A stretch of 64,000 nucleotides of DNA from Haloferula sp. BvORR071 (GTDB lineage Bacteria; Verrucomicrobiota; Verrucomicrobiia; Verrucomicrobiales; Akkermansiaceae): the NCBI RefSeq assembly GCF_000739615.1, contig NZ_BATP01000022.1:1-64000 (forward strand), given 5' to 3'. The notes below the pieces were generated by a model. The model saw only the letters and a list, made by a program, of their open reading frames with translations. It was not told where the DNA came from and did no database searches. Position 1 is the stretch's first letter; each line of letters starts with the position of its first letter. Positions 43,380 through 51,305 of the stretch are shown here, in pieces. Both the position numbers and the translations under genes were made by a program.

Positions 43380-44540
43380 TCATTGCCCTCCCGCCAGCCC
43401 TCGCATTGCGGGATCCTTGACCCGCTCCAGCAAGGCAGCCGCTTCATCCGGCTTGCCATGCTTCAGGTACACCTGGGCGGTGCCAGCAAGGATGGCATCC
43501 GTGGCGTGATCATTCGGATTCGCATCTGCCCAGGCGATTGCCGACTGCGGGTCGAGATTGGCCACCCACGCGGTGAAGGCGAGCGGTTCCTCCGGCCGCG
43601 GATACTTCTCCATGACCTTGCTCACATATTCCCAAGGCGAGCCGCCGTTGCGCGCGATCATCGAGGCCGCGAAGTTCTGCTCGGCAGGCCGGGCGGACCA
43701 TTCCTGGTCGAGACGGGCGAAGGCGAACTTCTCCACCGAGCCCGGGTCCGAACGGCTCAGGGCTTCCATCAGCACCCGCGCGGATTCCTTGTTGAATGCC
43801 GGGGAGTCCGCCGGGAGCTTGTCGAACCACGCCTGCGCCCCTTCGTTGCCCATCGTGTAGATGATCGACCCGGAGATATGCACCGCCGCCTCGGTCTGCT
43901 GCCCGTTCGGCAACCCGGATGCGAAGGCGACGGCGGCCGCGGGATCTGACTCCGCCAAACCGTGACCCAAGCCACTCAGCGCCGCCGCCCTCAAGGGCGA
44001 ATCACCGAGCTCCTCAAAGGCGGCCCTCGCCCCCGCCGGATCCTTGAATGCCCAGGATTTCAGCAGGGAATTAACGCCCTCTTTCCCGGCCTCCTCCGGA
44101 TGCTCCTGCACGTAAGCCCAAGCCCCCTTGGGATCAACCCGCCCCCAGGTCTGCCAAAACATCATCGTCTCGATCCCGAACAAGTGGCCGACCGCCTTCT
44201 CATCCCGCAGCATCGCGGCGACTGCGGGAGCGTCCGCCGGCTCCATCCCTGCCAACAGCGCCATCCAGCGTTCCAGCCGCTCGCTCTCCAGAGAGTGACC
44301 CAGCGACCCCTTCATCGCGGAAGCAAATCCACCCGCGGACCGGTTGGGGGAATTCCCACGCGCGGAGCCTCCGGACTTGCCTCCAGCCGCACGGTGATCG
44401 GCGGAAGCACCAGCAGCGGGTCGATCGGCCATCCCGGCGGCGCCGTCCGCCTGCTGGCCCGAGCTGGAGTCCAAACGTCCCAAAAAGAAGCCGCCGATAC
44501 CGGCCAAAACACAAGGAACCACGATGGGCAGCACTCTCAT
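43380..44540 (-). CDS. Membrane-anchored helical-repeat protein of the DPxxA family
   Basis: From ATG 44540 the product has 386 residues (an ATG at 44573 adds 11). An N-terminal anchor (LPIVVPCVLAGIGGFFLGRL) is followed by a glycine/serine-rich linker and a helical-repeat domain with at least four units: TWGRVDPKGAWAYVQEHP, SWAFKDPAGARAAFEEL, LAESDPAAAVAFASGLP and ANLDPQSAIAWADANP. The same unit is found in the extracytoplasmic domain of the sigma fusion at 2294 and its coupled partner at 4297. No enzyme motif is seen. It sits alone beside a toxin-antitoxin pair, so its partner, if any, is elsewhere. Confidence 0.7.
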   Translation of the reverse strand: MRVLPIVVPCVLAGIGGFFLGRLDSSSGQQADGAAGMADRPAAGASADHRAAGGKSGGSARGNSPNRSAGGFASAMKGSLGHSLESERLERWMALLAGMEPADAPAVAAMLRDEKAVGHLFGIETMMFWQTWGRVDPKGAWAYVQEHPEEAGKEGVNSLLKSWAFKDPAGARAAFEELGDSPLRAAALSGLGHGLAESDPAAAVAFASGLPNGQQTEAAVHISGSIIYTMGNEGAQAWFDKLPADSPAFNKESARVLMEALSRSDPGSVEKFAFARLDQEWSARPAEQNFAASMIARNGGSPWEYVSKVMEKYPRPEEPLAFTAWVANLDPQSAIAWADANPNDHATDAILAGTAQVYLKHGKPDEAAALLERVKDPAMRGLAGGQ

Positions 44541-44655
44541 ATCCGCAGGATCAGGCGGGCTTTCTGGACCCATCAAGAAGTTATGCCTTCTGCTCGGAAA
44601 ATTCACACAAGACACCTGATCGGGCGGTAGTCGACCCCTCCTTTCCCGGTCAGAA

Positions 44656-44964
44656 TCATCCCGGGCCTTCCTCACGTTCCCGTGCCCGGATCGCCGCCGG
44701 ATCCTTCCGGGAATCCAGGATCGCAACGACAAACGCTTTTCCGCTGTCCATCCGATAGTAGATCCAATACGGAAATCGTTTGCTGGTGAAGCGATGAAGG
44801 TCCCCGCGACACCGGTGGATCCCTGCGAACAGGCGAATCGAACTGATATCCGCGGAGATCGAATCCAGGAAATAGTCTCCAACCCCGGCTTCTTGCCGCT
44901 CGTAGAATCGAAAGCCGTCCCGAAGGTCGCGCCTCGCGGAAGGGAGAACGACAATCGCAATCAC
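44656..44964 (-). CDS. RelE/ParE-type toxin
   Basis: The 102-residue product has the ParE/RelE fold pattern: VVLPSARRDLRDGFRFYERQ at the start, then RFTSKRFPYWIYYRMDSGKA and VAILDSRKDP at the end. Toxins of this type inhibit gyrase (ParE) or cleave mRNA on the ribosome (RelE); which applies cannot be decided here. It starts at a GTG inside the antitoxin stop (GTGA), so both are made in tandem with antitoxin first. The arrangement is standard for type II systems. Confidence 0.85.
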   Translation of the reverse strand: MIAIVVLPSARRDLRDGFRFYERQEAGVGDYFLDSISADISSIRLFAGIHRCRGDLHRFTSKRFPYWIYYRMDSGKAFVVAILDSRKDPAAIRAREREEGPG

Positions 44965-45179
44965 ATCTGCGACCTCAGAACTTTCTTCAGCTCCTCCCAG
45001 TCTTCACCGACCTCGTTCCGCCGCTCCCATTCGTGAGCCCGGGATTCGATAACCCCGGCGTGCCAGTCGGGGGGCTGGGACAAGTCCTCATCCGCCGACA
45101 GTTCGCCCCAGAGCCGCTCCATCAGCGCAATCTTGTCCGATCGCGACAAATCGCGGGTGGAAAGTTCGGCAATGCTCAC
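44961..45179 (-). CDS. Addiction-module antitoxin
   Basis: The 72-residue protein matches the small addiction-module component family (PF09720/TIGR02574 type): SRSDKIALMERLWGELSADE near residue 13 and QPPDWHAGVIESRAHEWERR near residue 35. Such antitoxins bind and neutralise the partner RelE/ParE toxin and often repress the operon. It overlaps the toxin start by four bases and is divergent from proS. Confidence 0.88.
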   Translation of the reverse strand: MSIAELSTRDLSRSDKIALMERLWGELSADEDLSQPPDWHAGVIESRAHEWERRNEVGEDWEELKKVLRSQM

Positions 45180-45323
45180 ACCTTGGAAGTATCAGCAATT
45201 CCACCCCCAGTCAACTCTCCGACCCTCAACGAGAAGCTGCCGATTTGGCGTGCAAATCCCTTGATCCCGGCTCCAAATCCGCCCGCCGCGCCCTTCGCGG
45301 TTTTTGTTTCTCGATCCCAAGCC

Positions 45324-46841
45324 ATGTCCGACAAAACAGCCATCACCCCCACCCGGGCCCAGGATTTCCCCGAGTGGTACCAGCAGGTCATCAAAGCCGC
45401 CGACATGGCGGAAAATTCGGAGACCCGCGGCTGCATGGTGATCAAGCCGTGGGGCTACGGGATCTGGGAACTCATCCAGCAGCAGCTCGACCGCAAGTTC
45501 AAGGCGACCGGCCACCAGAACGCTTACTTCCCGCTGCTGATTCCGATTTCCTACCTGGAGAAGGAAGCCGAGCACGCCGAAGGTTTCGCGACCGAGTGCG
45601 CGGTGGTGACGCACCACCGCCTGGAGCCGCAGAAGGATCCGGTGACGGGCAAGACCAAGATGATCCCGACCGGTGAGCTGGCCGAGCCTTATATCATCCG
45701 CCCGACTTCCGAGACGATCATCGGCGCGGCCTTCTCGCGCTGGGTGCAGAGCTACCGCGACCTGCCGCTGCTGATCAACCAGTGGGCGAACGTGATGCGC
45801 TGGGAGATGCGCCCGCGTCTCTTCCTGCGTACCGCGGAGTTCCTGTGGCAGGAAGGCCACACCGCACACGAGACGCAGGAGGAAGCGATCGCCGAGACGC
45901 GCCAGATGCACCGGATCTACGAGGAGTTCCTGAAGAACCACCTCGCGATCCCGGTGATCCCCGGCGAGAAGACCGAGAACGAGCGCTTCCCCGGTGCCGA
46001 CATGACCCTAACGGTCGAAACCATGGTGCAGGACCGCAAGGCGATCCAGGCTGGCACCTCGCATTACCTCGGCCAGAACTTCTCGAAGGCGCAGGAAATC
46101 GCTTTCACCGGCCGCGATGGCGCGAAGCAATACGTGCACACCACCTCGTGGGGCGTTTCCACACGCATGATTGGCACGCTGATCATGGCACACTCGGACG
46201 ACGATGGCTTGGTGCTGCCGCCGCGCGTGGCCACCCAGCAGATCGTGATCGTGCCGGTGACGCCGAAGGAAGACACCAAGCAAGGCGTGATCGATGCCTG
46301 CCAGGCGCTGGCGGAGACCCTGCGCCGGGAAAAGAACTTCCATGGCGACGCCCTGCGCGTGCATGTGGACGTCCGCGACATCCAGGGCGGCGTGAAGAAG
46401 TGGGAGTGGATCAAGAAGGGCGTGCCGATCCGCATCGAGATCGGGCCACGTGACATCGAGACCCGCAAGGTCTGCGTGCAGCGCCGTGACAAGGGCCCAG
46501 CCGACAAGGAGTTCATGGAAAAGGAGGACTTCCTCCGCGTGGCCACGGACATCCTGCAGGAGATCCACAACACCCTGCTCGAGCGCGCCACCACCTTCCG
46601 CGACGCGAACATCCTGCCCTGCAACTCGCTGGACTCCTTCCACGCTCACTGGGGCCAGGACAATCCCGGCTGGCTGATCACTCCCTGGGCCGGCACGCCG
46701 GAGGAAGAGGACGAGCTTTCCAAGCAGCACAAGATCACCATCCGCTGCATGCCGCTGGACCAGCAGGACGGCGCGGAAGGAGCCTGTATCCTGACCGGCA
46801 AGCCGACCAAGGCGCGCGCGATCTGGGGCCGCAGCTACTAA
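45324..46841 (+). CDS. proS: Prolyl-tRNA synthetase, archaeal/eukaryotic-type
   Basis: The 505-residue class II synthetase charges tRNA-Pro with proline. Class II motifs are seen: motif 2-type IIRPTSETIIGAAFSRWVQS near residue 130 and MRWEMRPRLFLRTAEFLWQE near 157, with HTTSWGVSTRMIGTLIMAHS as motif 3 near 274. The anticodon-binding domain follows (PRVATQQIVIVPVTP), then a C-terminal domain ending in IWGRSY, as in the shorter archaeal/eukaryotic-type ProS without the editing insert. This form is common in Verrucomicrobiota. ATG 45324 (MSDKTAITPTRAQDF) is the natural start. Confidence 0.95.
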   Translation: MSDKTAITPTRAQDFPEWYQQVIKAADMAENSETRGCMVIKPWGYGIWELIQQQLDRKFKATGHQNAYFPLLIPISYLEKEAEHAEGFATECAVVTHHRLEPQKDPVTGKTKMIPTGELAEPYIIRPTSETIIGAAFSRWVQSYRDLPLLINQWANVMRWEMRPRLFLRTAEFLWQEGHTAHETQEEAIAETRQMHRIYEEFLKNHLAIPVIPGEKTENERFPGADMTLTVETMVQDRKAIQAGTSHYLGQNFSKAQEIAFTGRDGAKQYVHTTSWGVSTRMIGTLIMAHSDDDGLVLPPRVATQQIVIVPVTPKEDTKQGVIDACQALAETLRREKNFHGDALRVHVDVRDIQGGVKKWEWIKKGVPIRIEIGPRDIETRKVCVQRRDKGPADKEFMEKEDFLRVATDILQEIHNTLLERATTFRDANILPCNSLDSFHAHWGQDNPGWLITPWAGTPEEEDELSKQHKITIRCMPLDQQDGAEGACILTGKPTKARAIWGRSY

Positions 46842-46915
46842 GGCTGCCTCTATCAGCGATTCAGGGCGCGGGATTGGCTTGCCGATCCCGCGTCCCGCTT
46901 GTGTGATGGTGTTGC

Positions 46916-48043
46916 TTGAAGCCGCCCCTGAAGCACCGCTGGAGCATCTCCCACAACTACCTCACCGGCATCACCGCAGGGGACTGGTGGCGGCTGCTTG
47001 AAGAGAACAACTTCGCGGTGGACCCGGTCTACTGGCACCGGGCCGCGGTGGTCAGCGTGCTGAGCGTTGCGAACTCATTCTATCGCCTCCGCGAGGACCG
47101 CGAGTATGGCGATCAGGTCGCGGCCACGGTAATCGGGAAGGCCCCGCTCTTCATCCTCGGCCACTGGCGTAGCGGCACCACGCACCTGCACAACCTGCTT
47201 GCGCAGGATGACACCAGCTTCGCCTACGCGAACACCTATCAGGTGGTAAACCCGCACATCTTCCTGACCACGGAGGAAGTGCGCACCCGCCGCTTTGCCA
47301 AGCTGCTGCCGGACAAGCGCCCCATGGACAACATGGCGCTGAACTTCCAGTCGCCGCAGGAGGATGAGTTCGCGCCCTTGTTGATCACCCTGAAGTCGTC
47401 CTATCTCGGCGTGTCCTTCCCGCGCCGTGAGGATCACTACAACCGCTACCTGAGCTTCGATGGCGTGCCAGGGACGGAGATCGAGGAATGGAAACGCGGC
47501 CTCGAGTGGTTCCTCAAGAAACTGACCTTCAAATACGGCCCCGAGCGCCGGCTCTTGCTCAAGTCACCAACGCACACCGCGCGGGTGAAGCTGCTGCTGG
47601 AGATGTTCCCGGATGCCAAGTTCGTCCACATCCACCGGCGCCCGGAGGAAGTGCTGCAATCCTTCCGCCACTACTACGATACCGCGATGTGGCATACCTA
47701 TCTCCAGCGCCCCGACCGCAGCCGGATCGATGACGAAATCTTCCAGCGCTACCGCTCACTGATGGAGACACTTGTTAGAGACCGCCCCTCGATCCCGGAA
47801 GGCAACTTCCACGAGGTCTCCTTCGCGGATCTCGAACGTGATCCGATCGGCACCGTGGCCGGGATCTACCAAGCCCTGTCGCTCGATGGCGCGGAGCAGG
47901 CGCTGCCGAAAATCCGTAACTATACCGACACCCTGACGGATTACGAAAAGAACCGCTTCAAGCCCTTGGAAGAAGCCAGCAAGCAGCGGATCCGCGAAGA
48001 GTGGGCCCACATCTACGAACCCCTCGGCTATCGCGTGGAATGA
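46916..48043 (+). CDS. PAPS-dependent sulfotransferase family protein
   Basis: The 375-residue product has the two nucleotide-binding motifs of sulfotransferases: the 5'-phosphosulfate loop ILGHWRSGTTHLHNLLAQDD near residue 81 and the 3'-phosphate block VHIHRRPEEVLQSFRHYY near residue 236. The family transfers sulfate from PAPS to hydroxyl groups on lipids, steroids, glycans or small molecules. The only start near the conserved region is a TTG, because an in-frame stop lies at 46904. Its stop overlaps the ATG of the following P450 gene as ATGA, so the two act on one pathway. Confidence 0.85.
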   Translation: MKPPLKHRWSISHNYLTGITAGDWWRLLEENNFAVDPVYWHRAAVVSVLSVANSFYRLREDREYGDQVAATVIGKAPLFILGHWRSGTTHLHNLLAQDDTSFAYANTYQVVNPHIFLTTEEVRTRRFAKLLPDKRPMDNMALNFQSPQEDEFAPLLITLKSSYLGVSFPRREDHYNRYLSFDGVPGTEIEEWKRGLEWFLKKLTFKYGPERRLLLKSPTHTARVKLLLEMFPDAKFVHIHRRPEEVLQSFRHYYDTAMWHTYLQRPDRSRIDDEIFQRYRSLMETLVRDRPSIPEGNFHEVSFADLERDPIGTVAGIYQALSLDGAEQALPKIRNYTDTLTDYEKNRFKPLEEASKQRIREEWAHIYEPLGYRVE

Positions 48044-49380
48044 GTGACAAGCGCCGCATCGCTCCCAGCCCACGGGGTGCCCCCCTCACCGGTCATCTCA
48101 ATCGCCTGCGCAATGATGTGCTCGGCCTGATGATGGACGGCACAAGCGCCTGCGGTGATGTGGTGCGCTTCCGTGTCGGCCCTCTGGTGATGCACTTGGT
48201 CAATCACCCGGATCACGCAGCCCATGTGCTGATCCGGAATCGCAAGAACTACGACAAGGCCTCGCGCAGTTCGGACTGCCTCGCACTGATCTGCGGGGAG
48301 AGCCTGCTCACCGCCAATGGTGCGGTCTGGAAGCAACGCCGCCGCACGATCCAGCCGATGTTCCATCGTGCCGCGGTCGTAGGTTTCATCGATACCATTG
48401 CGGCCTGTACCAGCATCATGCTCGATGATTGGGCGTTGAAGGCCCGCGCCGGCGAGCCGGTGGAGATCGCATCCGAAATGATGAAGCTCACCTTCCGCAT
48501 CGTCGGGCGCTGCCTCTTCGGTGCTGATTTGGAGCAAGAGGCACACGCGGTGGAGGACGCCATGCACGTGATGGTACTACACACCTACCATCGCTGGCGC
48601 AGCATCCTGAATTCCCCATCCTCCTGGCCCACGCCCGCAAACCTGCGCTTCCGCAAGGCACTCGCGGATGTCGATGCCATCGTCGCACGACTGATCGAAC
48701 GCCAGCGCAGCAATCCACCCGCGCAGCCGAATCTACTCACGATGCTGATGGGCAGCACCGATGCCGAGACCGGTGCCAGCTTGAGCGACGAGGAGATCCG
48801 CAACGAGTCGATCGCCTTCCTCCTCGCCGGGCATGAGACCACGGCCAATGCGCTGTCATGGACGCTCTACCTGCTCGACCAGCATCCGCACTGGGCGGAT
48901 GTGATCCGGTCGGAGTACGAGAGCGCCTGTGGCAATGCACCACCCCGCATGGAGGACTTGTCCGGTCTCGCGCAGACCTTGCATGTCTTCGAGGAGAGCA
49001 CACGCCTCTACCCGCCGATCTGGGCGATGGAGCGCCACGTGATCGCCGACGACGAAATCGCCGGCTTCCACATTCCCGCGCACTCCAGCGTCATCGTCAG
49101 CCCCTACACACTGCACCGCCATCCAGACTTCTGGGAAGCACCCGGAGAGTTTCGTCCCGAGCGCTTCCTGAAGCGGGATCACGAGGCATTCATGCCCTTC
49201 GGCTCCGGGCCACGCTTTTGCATCGGCAGCGAGTTCGCCTTGGCCGAGGCTCGGATCATCCTACCGATGATCCTGCAACGTTTCGAACTGAGGGGGGAAG
49301 CAGGCCAGAACGTGGAGCCGGAACCGGCAATCACACTGCGCCTGAAGGGAGGGTTCAAAGTGCGGTTGCGCGAGCGCTAG
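48040..49380 (+). CDS. Cytochrome P450
   Basis: The 446-residue enzyme has all the P450 landmarks: the I-helix AFLLAGHETTANALSWTLYL near residue 260, the ExxR pair in FEESTRLYPPIWAMERHV near residue 317, and the haem-ligand loop AFMPFGSGPRFCIGSEFALA near residue 383. No membrane anchor is visible, so it is a soluble bacterial form that needs separate electron donors, none of which is adjacent. It is translationally coupled to the sulfotransferase, which suggests successive hydroxylation and sulfation of the same substrate. Confidence 0.92.
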   Translation: MSDKRRIAPSPRGAPLTGHLNRLRNDVLGLMMDGTSACGDVVRFRVGPLVMHLVNHPDHAAHVLIRNRKNYDKASRSSDCLALICGESLLTANGAVWKQRRRTIQPMFHRAAVVGFIDTIAACTSIMLDDWALKARAGEPVEIASEMMKLTFRIVGRCLFGADLEQEAHAVEDAMHVMVLHTYHRWRSILNSPSSWPTPANLRFRKALADVDAIVARLIERQRSNPPAQPNLLTMLMGSTDAETGASLSDEEIRNESIAFLLAGHETTANALSWTLYLLDQHPHWADVIRSEYESACGNAPPRMEDLSGLAQTLHVFEESTRLYPPIWAMERHVIADDEIAGFHIPAHSSVIVSPYTLHRHPDFWEAPGEFRPERFLKRDHEAFMPFGSGPRFCIGSEFALAEARIILPMILQRFELRGEAGQNVEPEPAITLRLKGGFKVRLRER

Positions 49381-49390
49381 CCACACTCAC

Positions 49391-49609
49391 TCACACCGCA
49401 GCCTTCGCCGGCGGCGGTGCCAAACCACCACCATTGCGTGCTGCCAACTCCGTGACGGGCTGCCGCAGGGCATGCAAATAATACACGATGTGCGGCTTGG
49501 ATCCCTCGAAATGGATTTCCTTCGGCTCGGTGTCCGTAATCCGGATGTCTTCCGCGAGGATCTCCTTCCACTTCTCCTCGCCAATCAGATGCACTTCAAA
49601 TCTTTTCAT
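49391..49609 (-). CDS. Uncharacterised 72-residue protein
   Basis: The small protein starts MKRFEVHLIGEEKWKEILAE and continues with DTEPKEIHFEGSKPHIVYYL and a proline/alanine tail. A strong AAAGGAG Shine-Dalgarno stands three bases before the ATG at 49609, one of the clearest in the window, which supports the start and expression. It is convergent with the P450 gene. No family is recognised. Confidence 0.7.
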   Translation of the reverse strand: MKRFEVHLIGEEKWKEILAEDIRITDTEPKEIHFEGSKPHIVYYLHALRQPVTELAARNGGGLAPPPAKAAV

Positions 49610-49772
49610 GGCTCCTTTATCATCAGCAGGTTTCCCGTGGCAAAGCAAGGGAATCCACCGGTTCCAAAACCGGCGTTCCGGGAGGCGACGCACACGGCAT
49701 GATATATAGAACCCCGCCGAAGGGGAAACTTAGTCAATTTTCTGTAAAAGACGAAGCAGGCTGCTGAGAGCC

Positions 49773-51119
49773 TCACGGCGACACACCCGCCTTTGGAGCA
49801 GTTGCCTCAGCACTCGCCACCGGCATCGCAATCATCTCCGCACACTTCGCGGCATGCGCAGGGTTGAAGTCTGGATTCAGGTTCAACGCCTTTGCAAAAA
49901 GCTGCCGAGCCGTGCTCTCTTCCTTCAGCGCCTGATGAATCATCGCGGCGTGGAAGATCATCTCCGCGTCTTGGGTGCGGTACCTCATCGCCTGCTTGAT
50001 GATCGGCTTCGCCTCCGCCGCTTGGCCGTTCAAGCATAGGCACCACGCCAAGGTATCGGTAGTGCCGACATTCTTGAAGCGCTCATACGCCGCCCTGGCT
50101 TCCTTAAGCGCATCTTCCAAATCCTTCCCCTGATCCGCGTAGAAGCGCGCAAGCTGGGCATTCGCTCCCAAGCTCGGGTTCGGATACATCTTTCCGTCCG
50201 CATGCGGGTGCGGCGCGGTGTGAAAGCTGACCACGGCTTCGAATTGCTTCTCGGCCTTCTCCGCATCACCGGTGGCGCGGTAGAGATCCACCAGCGGGGC
50301 CAGGGCGTCGTGCGTCGGTGTGATCGCGATCGACCTCTCATACAGCGCGATTGCCTTCGGATAGTCCTTCTTCGCCGCAGCGATGCGGGCGACCACGGCT
50401 AGCACCCGCGGATTTCCCGGCGCCGCTTCCATTGCCTTCTCCGCCTGCTGCTCAGCGGGAATCAGCGCCCCGCGATTGAAATGCATCAGCGCCAGCTCGG
50501 CACGGCACCAAGCCACATTCTCTGGGTAGGGTCCGCCCGCGCTGATCGCCTGCTGCATCAGCGCATCCGCGCGTGTTGCATCACCCGTGATCCATAGCAG
50601 ATGCGCCCCGCGGCTCAGTGAGGAAAGATCCGGCCGCTGCTTGATGGCGATCTGATAGTGCTTCGCGGCTTCCTCGTAGTTGCCCAGCTCCACCGCACCG
50701 TCACCGATCAGCGCGTGGGCATCCACCTGCTCCGGATCGGTCGCCAGCGCCTTATCCGCCCACATCTTGCCCGCGGCAAAGTCATGCTCGGAGTTCTTCA
50801 CCCATGCCATGCCGCACATGGCATCGGCGTGGTCCGGCTTCAGGGTGAGTGCGCTCCGGTAGGCGAGATAGGCCTCGCTGAAATCATGGCTCACGGAGTC
50901 GCGCGACTTCTGCATCAGCGCATTCCCCAGCTGAACCCAGGTCTCGGGACTGCAAACGGGATTGCGGCTCATGATCCGCAGCTTGGCTATCTCACGATCG
51001 GCAGGTGTCGCGGGAACCGCCGTCGGTGCAGCGGGAGTCGTCGCTTCGGTCTGCGCGAAAAGGGAAGTAGAAGCGGACGCCAGCACGAAGCAGGCGAGGA
51101 GGAAAGAAGAAGACTTCAT
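49773..51119 (-). CDS. Exported TPR protein, partner of DUF4331 gene
   Basis: The 448-residue product has a signal peptide (FLLACFVLASASTSLFAQ) and then about ten TPR-like repeats, for example YLAYRSALTLKPDHADAMCG, EEAAKHYQIAIKQRPDLSSL and AIALYERSIAITPTHDALAP. The C-terminal repeats run to LFAKALNLNPDFNPAHAAKC. It is a periplasmic scaffold or interaction protein with no enzyme signature. It follows the DUF4331 gene on the minus strand with 186 bases between that contain strong secondary structure. Confidence 0.85.
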   Translation of the reverse strand: MKSSSFLLACFVLASASTSLFAQTEATTPAAPTAVPATPADREIAKLRIMSRNPVCSPETWVQLGNALMQKSRDSVSHDFSEAYLAYRSALTLKPDHADAMCGMAWVKNSEHDFAAGKMWADKALATDPEQVDAHALIGDGAVELGNYEEAAKHYQIAIKQRPDLSSLSRGAHLLWITGDATRADALMQQAISAGGPYPENVAWCRAELALMHFNRGALIPAEQQAEKAMEAAPGNPRVLAVVARIAAAKKDYPKAIALYERSIAITPTHDALAPLVDLYRATGDAEKAEKQFEAVVSFHTAPHPHADGKMYPNPSLGANAQLARFYADQGKDLEDALKEARAAYERFKNVGTTDTLAWCLCLNGQAAEAKPIIKQAMRYRTQDAEMIFHAAMIHQALKEESTARQLFAKALNLNPDFNPAHAAKCAEMIAMPVASAEATAPKAGVSP

Positions 51120-51143
51120 CGGAACAAGGAAGAAAAGAGGGTG

Positions 51144-51167
51144 CCGGCGGACTGGGGGATCCGCCGG
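51144..51167 (-). terminator. Hairpin between DUF4331 and TPR genes
   Basis: CCGGCGG and CCGCCGG form a 7-bp GC stem. Read on the minus strand it is followed by a short purine stretch and the T-rich sequence CTCTTTTCTTCC. It could attenuate readthrough from the DUF4331 gene into the TPR gene. Confidence 0.45.
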
Positions 51168-51219
51168 CCGGGTTTTGTTGGGTTGGGAGGGGAATCCTGC
51201 TTGGGGGGCGGGAGTAAAA

Positions 51220-51277
51220 CCGCGGATGGACACCTTCAAATCAGAACCAGCCATGATGCTCCGGCATCCATCCGCGG
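51220..51277. repeat. Eleven-base inverted repeat downstream of the DUF4331 gene
   Basis: CCGCGGATGGA at 51220-51230 is exactly complementary to TCCATCCGCGG at 51267-51277, with 36 bases between. It lies in the gene-free interval between the two minus-strand genes and could fold in the shared transcript. Confidence 0.55.
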
Positions 51278-51305
51278 CAATCTCTCTAGTCCCCCATTGG
51301 ATCGT

